Assembly: GCA_021772095.1 (NCBI GenBank)
Contig: JADYXR010000097.1
Coordinates: forward strand, 1 to 37,397
Direction of reading: 5' to 3'
Length of the DNA stretch: 37,397 nt
From: Candidatus Obscuribacter sp.
Lineage (GTDB): Bacteria; Cyanobacteriota; Vampirovibrionia; Obscuribacterales; Obscuribacteraceae
The notes below the pieces were generated by a model. The model did no database searches. It worked only from the letters and a program-made list of their open reading frames with translations, and was not told the origin of the DNA. A program made the translations under genes and the position numbers. Shown piece by piece: positions 17,283 to 23,544 of the stretch (position 1 is its first letter; every line of letters begins with the position of its first letter).

Positions 17283-17777
17283 GTGAGCATAATCGATGAT
17301 TTAGTAACCGGTGTCAGCAAGGAAGTCAACAAAGTCCAGGAACGTGGACAGGAGATGTTCCAGAGTTTCAATCTCAGTTCGCAAGTTCGCGATCTGGAGA
17401 AGAAAAAATCGTCCAAGCTAGTTGATCTGGGCCGACTGATTGTCGACAAATATCATGGTGGCAAAGACGTCAGCGAAGACACCATTCAAGAGCGCGTCAG
17501 CGAAGTGGTCGGATACGAAGATCAGATCAATATATTGAAAGCTGAAATGGACGCGATTAAACCAACAGATGCGTCTGCACCAACAGCACAACGTTCTGAA
17601 GCAAAAGCAGGCTTCAAGCCTACCCCTGGATACGACTGCCCGCGCTGCCATGCGCCCGCTGCACGCGACAGAAAATTCTGCCCCGCCTGCGGTGAAACAC
17701 TCGGCGCAGCCAAATCAGATGACGGTCCAGTCGACGTCGAGACCGAACCAGAATCCAACGGCGGCGACGAAGACTAG
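17283..17777 (+). CDS. Coiled-coil protein with C-terminal zinc ribbon
   Basis: A 164-residue cytoplasmic protein. Residues 1-100 form a helical, charged region with heptads (VSKEVNKVQERGQEMFQSFNLSSQ, RDLEKKKSSKLVDLG). Residues about 117-138 make a zinc ribbon: CPRC, then FCPACGETLG, four cysteines in two knuckles. The tail is acidic (ETEPESNGGDED). The architecture is common in small regulatory or scaffold proteins; no function can be assigned. The start is GTG at 17283, preceded by TAGGAGAAG. A strong hairpin terminator follows at 17826-17854. It lies 58 bases after the diguanylate cyclase gene and may be cotranscribed with it. Confidence 0.8.
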   Translation: MSIIDDLVTGVSKEVNKVQERGQEMFQSFNLSSQVRDLEKKKSSKLVDLGRLIVDKYHGGKDVSEDTIQERVSEVVGYEDQINILKAEMDAIKPTDASAPTAQRSEAKAGFKPTPGYDCPRCHAPAARDRKFCPACGETLGAAKSDDGPVDVETEPESNGGDED

Positions 17778-17825
17778 ACGCTCAAGCAGCGCTTAAAAAC
17801 GCTCAAGAAACACGAATTACAAATC

Positions 17826-17854
17826 GGGGGTGCCACCACGGGCGCCCCCGTTCT
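17826..17854 (+). terminator. Intrinsic terminator after the zinc-ribbon gene
   Basis: GGGGGTGCC (17826-17834) pairs with GGCGCCCCC (17841-17849), nine pairs with one G-T wobble, around a six-base loop. GTTCTTT follows. It lies 49 bases after the stop codon. Confidence 0.75.
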
Positions 17855-18339
17855 TTGTAGTGCGATTGGTGCCGCTGCTGGTGCCATTGCTCGCGGTTGA
17901 ATCTATGTGGCGGCGCTGAGAATTACGTCGCCGACCGCGCTGAAAATTCACGCAGCCATCCGCGGAGTCGTGGACATGTTTTCGCGGCCTCGGCTGTCTT
18001 GCCGATTTGTTGATCGTTTCAGGGTTGGGCAAAAAGCGCTTGAACAGCCTTCCCTGTCAGTGTTTCGGGTTTTGGGTTGGATTCTTGGATTTTGCCTGTA
18101 TGTTGATTCAACCTAAGGGGCCAAAAGTTGATCGTGTCTGCCGTTGCTTGCCAGTAACAGGTTTTGGGGTTTTTTGCGAATTTAGCGGTTTTTCGATTCA
18201 AATTGATTTCAGAAAAAGTGGGGGGACTCAGAATGGTGTCGAGAAGATGCACGAAAATGAAATGGAGAAAGGATGCAGGTGAAAATCAAAACGGTGTACT
18301 CGAAACGGTGAAATTCAAAACGACGACGCGCTGCAATGC
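17855..18339. other. Long gap with no gene
   Basis: About 480 bases with no frame that looks coding: the open frames are short and mutually overlapping and none has a Shine-Dalgarno site with a sensible product. The stretch 18050-18215 is T/G-rich on the plus strand, with repeated TTTTGG-type words, and 18240-18335 repeats GGTGAAA(A/T)TCAAAACG around 18280 and 18308. Nothing matches a known RNA that I can recognise. It may hold an untranslated or decayed region. Confidence 0.5.
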
Positions 18340-18370
18340 AAAACGAGGATGCTGATTGCATCCCCGTTTT
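18340..18370. terminator. Bidirectional intrinsic terminator
   Basis: AAAACGAGGATGC (18340-18352) pairs with GCATCCCCGTTTT (18358-18370) in a 13-base stem with one mismatch, around loop TGATT. On the plus strand AGTTTTT follows. On the minus strand the stem ends in GTTTT, 53 bases after the stop of the M48 protease gene, so its main job is probably to end that transcript. Confidence 0.75.
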
Positions 18371-18422
18371 AGTTTTTCGTTATGGCGAGATTATGCGATT
18401 AACGCGATGCGATTACACGCGA

Positions 18423-19364
18423 TTAAACGCGAGCGCTCTTGCCGCAGTCCGGACAGAAGAAAAAGGACGGACTGATTTTGCAATTGCAGTGCGGGCATTC
18501 TCTCAAGCCGATCTCTTCGCCATTGGTTGGATAGCGACCGGCCATGATTTCTTTGTACGCTTTGCCTTCGGCCCACGCTTTGATTTCTTTGGCGCGGTAG
18601 ACGGGAAGCGGGTGTGAGCGCCAAATTTCTTGGAACAGTTTGTACAGCTTGTTGAGTGTGCTGTAGTCCATCTCTTCGTAGTTGTCGGCTTGACGTAGAA
18701 ATTCTCCGGCATCCATCTGTTCGTAGATCGACCAGGAGCCACCGGCGAGCTTCATGTTGACTCGGATGCAGACATCGATGTCTTGCGCGACGAGTAGTTC
18801 TGCGCGGTCGGCAGTAAGTTCAGATTTTCTGGACCAGTCGTAGAGCGCGACTTGCAAACCGAATTGCGCCAACACTCCGCCTACTCCGAAGACGCTTCTG
18901 GCGACTTCTAGAAGGAACAATGCGATCGTTTTATATAGAACGTGTCCTGCTTTTACGTGACCGAGTTCGTGTCCGAGCACCGCCATCAATTCTTCTTCGG
19001 TCATGAGATCAATCAAGCCGGAGTGAATGACGATGACCGGTCTTTCGAAACCGAACGTGAATGCGTTTGGCACCGGATTGCTCATGATATAAAGATCGGG
19101 TTCCGGTACGTCGAGAATGTCGCAAGCTTCGCGGAACAGTTTATAAATCTTGGGGCATTGCTTTGGCGTCACATGGACCGACGAGCCCGTCAGAAACACG
19201 CGCAGATAGCGCTCCGCACCAAGTTCGATCAGCTTCGCAAATACTTTGTCCAGAAGCGGAATCTTCTTAACCACATCTAGCGCGGCGCGGTCGGCCGGAT
19301 GTTCAAATGCGCTCGATGAAAGGCGGGGAAATCTCTTCTTGGTATTGGTCGGGGCGGTGGTCAT
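18423..19364 (-). CDS. M48 family metallopeptidase with C-terminal zinc ribbon
   Basis: A 313-residue protein of the HtpX/Ste24-like M48 family. The zinc-binding motif is HELGH (H132, E133, H136) and the third ligand is E182 in SELTADRAE. The segment NAFTFGFERPVIVIHSGLIDL before the motif is family typical. A hydrophobic segment follows the motif (ALFLLEVARSVFGVGGVLAQFGLQVAL), so it may be membrane-associated. After the protease core, residues about 290-312 form a zinc ribbon, CPHC then FFCPDCG. M48 enzymes act in membrane protein quality control, but this form has no long N-terminal membrane domain. A terminator lies just downstream. Similar C-terminal ribbon to the protein encoded at 17283-17777. 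Confidence 0.93.
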   Translation of the reverse strand: MTTAPTNTKKRFPRLSSSAFEHPADRAALDVVKKIPLLDKVFAKLIELGAERYLRVFLTGSSVHVTPKQCPKIYKLFREACDILDVPEPDLYIMSNPVPNAFTFGFERPVIVIHSGLIDLMTEEELMAVLGHELGHVKAGHVLYKTIALFLLEVARSVFGVGGVLAQFGLQVALYDWSRKSELTADRAELLVAQDIDVCIRVNMKLAGGSWSIYEQMDAGEFLRQADNYEEMDYSTLNKLYKLFQEIWRSHPLPVYRAKEIKAWAEGKAYKEIMAGRYPTNGEEIGLRECPHCNCKISPSFFFCPDCGKSARV

Positions 19365-19781
19365 GCGTCCTCCCTTTCAGGCTTGTGCCACGATAAAATC
19401 CTACTTGTTTCCTTTCTACCCGAAATCACATCATGTTTGTGGAAATAAACAAAGAAAATCAACTCTTTACTAAAGCTTCAGTATTAAGCATGTGATCCAG
19501 GTAGTACTGAACCTGATTTTGTTCAGTACTTACGTTCTAACATTCCCTGAAAAAATTGCCTGAAATCTCAACGAAACGCCACTTGGAATGCCTGATGTTA
19601 CCTTTGTGATGCGAACTTTCGCGAATCCCACGCAAGCGGGCAAGACGCCCATCTGCGCGGTCGTGCGTCTATTGAGCTCGAAAGGTCTTGGAGCTAAGAA
19701 TGGCTCTGGCTGCCGCGCTTGGTGAAACATGACCCCCGTTTTTATATGCTATAGGGCGGGGAGCTTCAATTGGAGAACGCT
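19365..19781. other. Intergenic region with a perfect inverted repeat
   Basis: The 417 bases between the divergent M48 protease gene and the coiled-coil membrane protein gene contain no convincing gene. A 66-codon minus-strand frame (19530-19730) has no motif or start signal and is treated as noncoding. The most distinct feature is the inverted repeat at 19503-19530, listed separately. The sequence just ahead of 19782 has TATGCTATAGG about 32 bases before the start, which could be a -10 box. Confidence 0.5.
19503..19530. promoter_or_regulatory. Perfect 10-base inverted repeat, candidate operator or RNA hairpin
   Basis: AGTACTGAAC at 19503-19512 is the exact reverse complement of GTTCAGTACT at 19521-19530, with an eight-base spacer CTGATTTT. 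No T run follows on either strand, so a terminator is unlikely. Its place between two divergent promoters suits a protein-binding site. Confidence 0.45.
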
Positions 19782-20645
19782 ATGGTTACCAGGACTCTTA
19801 CACTTTTATATGCGGCTTCGCTCACGGCGTGCTTACTTCAAGCACCCGCAGATGCTGCCACCCAAAATACGGAAGTGAAGACGACGGCAGTCGCCGTTCA
19901 AACCGTTAAGAAGGATGCTTCAGCCGATCATCTGAAGAAAGAAGATCGACAGACTATTGAAGCCGTCAATGAGATTGATGGCGTCAACGTTGATCCAGAA
20001 AAGTTTGAAGAGAAAAAGAAGAAGAAGAAAGGAATCGGCTTTCCGAATCCAGTCGGTTGGCTGCTGAAACCAGTGACCGACATGCAAAAGCGCGTCATTC
20101 ACTTGGAACAGCAGATTATGCGTCTGGAAGGACCGATTGCCGGCTTGCAGAAACCTATGCTGGGTCTGCGCGGCAAGATGGTTGAGGTGCAGGGCAACAT
20201 AGGCACGCTCAACAACGGCATGGGCAAGCTTGATACCAACATGGGCAAGCTGCAAACCAATATGAATAATATCGCCGGGAAAATGGAAACGGTTGACGGC
20301 AGGTTGGCGCGAATGGAGAAAGAACTCCATCGTATGTATGAGCCGATCGCCGGTCTACAAGAACCGGTCAGGCAGCTGCAAAAGCCGGTTGCTGGCGTGA
20401 GCGATCAACTTGGCGTTTTGAAAAACGATTTGAACGAATTGAAGACCGTCGTCAACACAACCAGTACTTTGATATTGATTGCGATTGTCGCCATTGGTCT
20501 GCTGGTATCGGTGGGAACGCCTATTATCGCTGTGTTTGCATGGAGACACCGTAACCAAATTATTCGCAAGTTTGAAGGTCCGGCTGCGGCTGCTAATGAA
20601 CAGGCGAAAGAAGATCAACGTGTTCCGGTCGGATCGTCTCGGTAA
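19782..20645 (+). CDS. Exported coiled-coil protein with C-terminal membrane anchor
   Basis: A 287-residue protein. A signal peptide (MVTRTLTLLYAASLTACLLQAPADA, cleavage before ATQ) is followed by a Lys/Glu-rich stretch (EEKKKKKKGIGF), then a long amphipathic helical region (about 90-220) in which a Gly/Asn/Met pattern repeats: GPIAGLQKPMLGLRGKM, GNIGTLNNGMGKLDTNMGK, GPIAGLQEPVRQLQKPVAG-like. A membrane helix (STLILIAIVAIGLLVSVGTPIIAVFAW) and a basic C-terminus follow. The product should be anchored in the inner membrane with a coiled coil in the periplasm. Start at ATG 19782, GGAG seven bases upstream. A strong terminator follows at 20698-20740. Function unknown; first gene of the envelope cluster. 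Confidence 0.75.
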   Translation: MVTRTLTLLYAASLTACLLQAPADAATQNTEVKTTAVAVQTVKKDASADHLKKEDRQTIEAVNEIDGVNVDPEKFEEKKKKKKGIGFPNPVGWLLKPVTDMQKRVIHLEQQIMRLEGPIAGLQKPMLGLRGKMVEVQGNIGTLNNGMGKLDTNMGKLQTNMNNIAGKMETVDGRLARMEKELHRMYEPIAGLQEPVRQLQKPVAGVSDQLGVLKNDLNELKTVVNTTSTLILIAIVAIGLLVSVGTPIIAVFAWRHRNQIIRKFEGPAAAANEQAKEDQRVPVGSSR

Positions 20646-20697
20646 TCAGGTTCCGTAGACGCGGCGCTCATGCACTTCTACGAACGAAAAATTAGAT

Positions 20698-20740
20698 ATG
20701 AGAGTCAAGCATCAAGTGTCCTGATGCTTGACTCTTTTTT
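20698..20740 (+). terminator. Strong intrinsic terminator, first copy of a duplicated pair
   Basis: AGAGTCAAGCATCA (20701-20714) pairs perfectly with TGATGCTTGACTCT (20722-20735) around loop AGTGTCC, followed by TTTTT. It ends the coiled-coil membrane protein transcript. The hairpin is related base by base to that at 21671-21717. Confidence 0.95.
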
Positions 20741-20784
20741 CGCAAGCTTGGAAAACAGCATCACTAGTCGTTGTCAGGGCTATA

Positions 20785-20800
20785 TGGAATGCATGAGTTA
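20785..20800 (+). promoter_or_regulatory. Promoter motif shared with the downstream paralogue
   Basis: TGTCAGGGCTATAT upstream of the first paralogue (near 20773-20787) matches TGTCGGGGCTATAT upstream of the second (near 21811-21825). The GCTATAT part could be a -10 element. The two are the most alike pieces in otherwise different intergenic regions, which suggests a conserved control site. The exact transcription start is not known. Confidence 0.4.
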
Positions 20801-20838
20801 CTCGTGATCAGTTCGGCGTTTTAGAAGAGGTCCCAGGC

Positions 20839-21621
20839 ATGCTAGAAAGTTTCACCAAATTACGGGCAGCGAATTTAAATCACCGAACATTGTCCGCAAG
20901 CTGCGCCATTGCTTTGACTGCAATCTGCGCATCTTCGATGGCTCCGGCACACGCCGTTTATGACTATTCTCCTGACGCAAGCTTGCCGGACGCGAGTGAC
21001 GTGGCGACGGTTAGTGTAACCACCCGTGGTGATATTTCGTTTCCTAAAATGGATGACGATCTGAAATATTTTAAGACTACATTGAATGAACGCAAAGAAA
21101 GACTGGGCACGATTATCGCTGCTGGACAGACAGCAGGCTCTATCACCGCATCGCAAGCAAACGCCCTCAGAAGCGAGCTTGATGGCATGAGCGTGCTCGA
21201 AAAAGCATTGCGCGGAAGCAAACTTTCGTCCAGCCCCAATCTTTCAGAAGCCAGTCATGTTCTGCAACTTGCGGTGCACTACGACGCCATGCAAACGCGT
21301 CTGAAGCAGTTACTGGATACATATGAAACAGAACTCGTTGCAATCGACCCGATTGCCGTAATGACTGGCAATAAGGCGCTTGATTCAGACGCCGCTATGG
21401 CAGAACGCGCAGCTCTGGAAACCAAGATTAGCGCCAGTCTCGCCCATGGCGTCTTAAACAGCAAGGACGGGCTCAAGCTGCGCGGCATGCTCAATCGCAT
21501 GGCTGGAAAAGAAGTAGCGATGCGTCGAAGCAATGGCGCCCTTGAGGCGCACGAACAAATTCAAGTAGATAGCGACTTACGAAAAGTTAGTGCCGCATTG
21601 AAGTCTTCGATCGATATGTAG
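20839..21621 (+). CDS. Exported helical-repeat protein, paralogue A
   Basis: A 260-residue exported protein of unknown family. After a signal peptide (SASCAIALTAICASSMAPAHA, cleavage before VYDY) it has an N-terminal acidic segment and then two halves that repeat one helical pattern. The first half reads IIAAGQTAGSITASQANALR and the second ISASLAHGVLNSKDGLKLRG, each followed by a Leu/Met-rich helix and an acidic turn. No cysteines or catalytic motifs are visible, so a binding or structural role is likely. It is the same length as the downstream paralogue, with the same start distance (GAGG eight bases before ATG). It is followed by the duplicated terminator. Confidence 0.75.
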   Translation: MLESFTKLRAANLNHRTLSASCAIALTAICASSMAPAHAVYDYSPDASLPDASDVATVSVTTRGDISFPKMDDDLKYFKTTLNERKERLGTIIAAGQTAGSITASQANALRSELDGMSVLEKALRGSKLSSSPNLSEASHVLQLAVHYDAMQTRLKQLLDTYETELVAIDPIAVMTGNKALDSDAAMAERAALETKISASLAHGVLNSKDGLKLRGMLNRMAGKEVAMRRSNGALEAHEQIQVDSDLRKVSAALKSSIDM

Positions 21622-21670
21622 GTCCTCAAAACGCGCAGCAGGTGAGAATCTGCGCACCAATCATTAAGTT

Positions 21671-21717
21671 ATGAGAGTTGAGCATTATGTGTCCTAATGC
21701 TCGATTCTCATTTTTTT
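21671..21717 (+). terminator. Strong intrinsic terminator, second copy of a duplicated pair
   Basis: ATGAGAGTTGAGCATTA (21671-21687) pairs with TAATGCTCGATTCTCAT (21695-21711) in a 17-pair stem including two G-T wobbles, loop TGTGTCC, then TTTTTT. It ends the first paralogue's transcript. Compared with 20698-20735, two stem positions changed on both sides to keep pairing (A-T to G-C and C-G to T-A). Confidence 0.95.
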
Positions 21718-21810
21718 GTGGTGCTTTTTGTGGTGCTCCGTTGTCGTTCAGGCAGGATGCTGTTAAGCCAAACCAGTGCCCGGGTGACAGACTGAGGTGG
21801 CATCGAAACA

Positions 21811-21834
21811 CGCTGTCGGGGCTATATATATATA
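21811..21834 (+). promoter_or_regulatory. Candidate promoter of paralogue B
   Basis: The motif TGTCGGGGCTATAT followed by an alternating TA run precedes the second paralogue by about 60 bases. The same core occurs before the first paralogue. An extended AT stretch would suit a -10 region, but no clear -35 box is visible at standard spacing. Confidence 0.4.
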
Positions 21835-21890
21835 GAACGCGGGTAGTCGAATAGAAAGCGAGTGATACGAGAGAAACTGAGGTAATGGTT

Positions 21891-22673
21891 ATGCTGAAAA
21901 GTATTGAAAAATTACAAACTCTGAATTCACATCGCCGATTGATTGCGATCAGTTTCGGTGTCACATTGACAGCAGTTATTGCATCATCATTCTCGGCTGC
22001 CCAAGCCGCCTACGATTATACGCAAGATACGTCGATGCCTGAAGCCGGCATTCGGATTGCACTGATGGATGCCACCATCCATGATGCCGTGGCTCCGAAA
22101 CTCGGCGTTGCTCCAAAATTAAGCGATGACCTCGACGTCTTCAAAACTACTTTGAAGGGTTGCAGAACCCGCGTCAGCTCTTTGATCGCAGCGGGCGAAT
22201 CGACTGGCACGTTGACGGTTGCGCAGACTGACACGATGCGTTTTCAACTCGATAGTTTGAACGGTATCGAGAAAGAATTGAACGCAAAAATCGCACCAAG
22301 TTATAAATACCTCCTTCAACTCGCCGATCATTATGATTCGATTCAAGCAAGCATTAATGACTTGATGGGCGTGTACGAACTGCAGATGGTGCCTACCGAT
22401 CCAGCCGCCGTGCTTGTCGGCGGAACGACAATCAATCTTGATGCCGCGATGAAGCGACGCGCGATGATTGAAGACGAAATCAGCTCTGAACTTTCCAAAG
22501 GTCAGATTTCTGGTAAACAAGCATTGCGATTGCGCAACATGCTCAACACGCTGGCGGTCAAGGAATTAAAGCTTCGCAAGAGCGGTGGTTCGTTACAAGC
22601 AAACGAACTGACCCAGGTAGACCGCGGTCTTACGACAGTGAGCACCGCGCTTAATTCGACTCTAAGTATGTAG
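21891..22673 (+). CDS. Exported helical-repeat protein, paralogue B
   Basis: A 260-residue protein clearly related to paralogue A over its whole length. Shared blocks include a YDY start of the mature protein, DDL-x-x-FKTTL, LIAAGESTGTLTVAQ against IIAAGQTAGSITASQ, a conserved HYD motif, LVAIDPIAV against MVPTDPAAV, and LRxMLNxxAxKExxxRxSxGxLxAxE. The signal peptide cleaves before AYDY. The ATG at 21891 is chosen over that at 21885 because it aligns with paralogue A, gives equal length and leaves eight bases after GAGG. Unlike paralogue A it has no terminator, and the next gene begins 30 bases later, so the two are probably cotranscribed. Confidence 0.78.
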   Translation: MLKSIEKLQTLNSHRRLIAISFGVTLTAVIASSFSAAQAAYDYTQDTSMPEAGIRIALMDATIHDAVAPKLGVAPKLSDDLDVFKTTLKGCRTRVSSLIAAGESTGTLTVAQTDTMRFQLDSLNGIEKELNAKIAPSYKYLLQLADHYDSIQASINDLMGVYELQMVPTDPAAVLVGGTTINLDAAMKRRAMIEDEISSELSKGQISGKQALRLRNMLNTLAVKELKLRKSGGSLQANELTQVDRGLTTVSTALNSTLSM

Positions 22674-22702
22674 TTCCCGAAAAGTAAATCACAGGTGTTT
22701 TT

Positions 22703-23515
22703 ATGTCCGCATCATTTCAATCAAAGCCATTAGAAGCAGGCGATCGTTTTCAACGCGAGCGTGAGCTCGAACTCGAGAGACGAGGACGTGAGCGCAATTT
22801 TGGTGTGCGCGCAGGCGACGACGAGAACTTTCTCGACAACCGGGAAAGCGAGCGCAATTTGACTGATATGCCCATTACGGAAGACGACAATTCGCTCGAC
22901 CTTAGAGAGCGTGACCGACAGTTGTCCAATCTGCACAGTAGGGATGTCGTCGACGAAACTTTTCTCGAAAGAAAAGAGCGCGAGAGCCAGTTTGATGGCG
23001 TGCGAACCGTGAAGTACAACGATGAAACGACGATCGTCACTCGCAATGTGGCTGCTCCGGTTAAACAGCTTGAGAGTGAGCGGTTGGTGCCGGCAAATGC
23101 TCCGGCTCATGTCGTTCACGATCGTGCGCCAATGTCCGGATGGATTGTCGCTTTCCTCGTTCTGCTCGTCCTTGTCGGTTTAGGTTTCATGTCTTTGATG
23201 GACCTGTCTTCACAACAAACTAAAACGGAGCGCGCTTTGTTCGAACTTCGTCAAGAGCTTCGTGATACGCAGTTATCGGCACCGACGGCAACCTGGAATC
23301 CACCGCCATTCAACACTCCTGCAAAGGAAAGAACAAATATTCCGACCCAGGAAGATTTCATCATACAAATTGAGCAACCGCGCACACCAAGAGATGTGAC
23401 GGCGCCACCGACGGAACTGCCTCCGCCACCAAGTGTGGTGACACCAGCGCCTGTTCCTGCGACACCGCTCGCTCCTGCGCCGAAGGCGGAACAGCCTGTG
23501 CCCGGCGTTAATTAG
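22703..23515 (+). CDS. Membrane protein with charged N-terminal repeats and proline-rich C-terminus
   Basis: A 270-residue protein of unknown family. The N-terminal ~100 residues carry about four imperfect ~22-27-residue repeats containing a D/E-pair, a F/L-L-D/E turn and an RExxR-x-x-L/F core: ENFLDNRESERNL, NSLDLRERDRQL and ETFLERKERESQF. A single membrane helix (about 147-167, GWIVAFLVLLVLVGLGFMSLM) follows, then a short helical segment (TKTERALFELRQELRDTQ) and a proline-rich C-terminus. There is no signal peptide, so the charged repeats probably face the cytoplasm and the proline-rich tail the periplasm. It closely follows paralogue B. The stop codon lies in a duplicated GGCGTTAATTAG sequence. 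Confidence 0.7.
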   Translation: MSASFQSKPLEAGDRFQRERELELERRGRERNFGVRAGDDENFLDNRESERNLTDMPITEDDNSLDLRERDRQLSNLHSRDVVDETFLERKERESQFDGVRTVKYNDETTIVTRNVAAPVKQLESERLVPANAPAHVVHDRAPMSGWIVAFLVLLVLVGLGFMSLMDLSSQQTKTERALFELRQELRDTQLSAPTATWNPPPFNTPAKERTNIPTQEDFIIQIEQPRTPRDVTAPPTELPPPPSVVTPAPVPATPLAPAPKAEQPVPGVN

Positions 23516-23535
23516 ACAAGAGGGCGTTAATTAGT
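23504..23535. repeat. Short direct repeat spanning the stop codon
   Basis: GGCGTTAATTAG occurs twice in succession (about 23504-23515 and 23522-23533), so the last codons and stop of the charged-repeat membrane protein were copied. It is a small local duplication between convergent genes. Confidence 0.7.
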
Positions 23536-23544
23536 CAAAAAACG

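Noticed and set aside
19530..19730. Minus-strand 66-codon frame between the M48 gene and the coiled-coil gene
   Set aside because: No start signal, motif, or membrane segment, and it lies next to the inverted repeat in a noncoding region.
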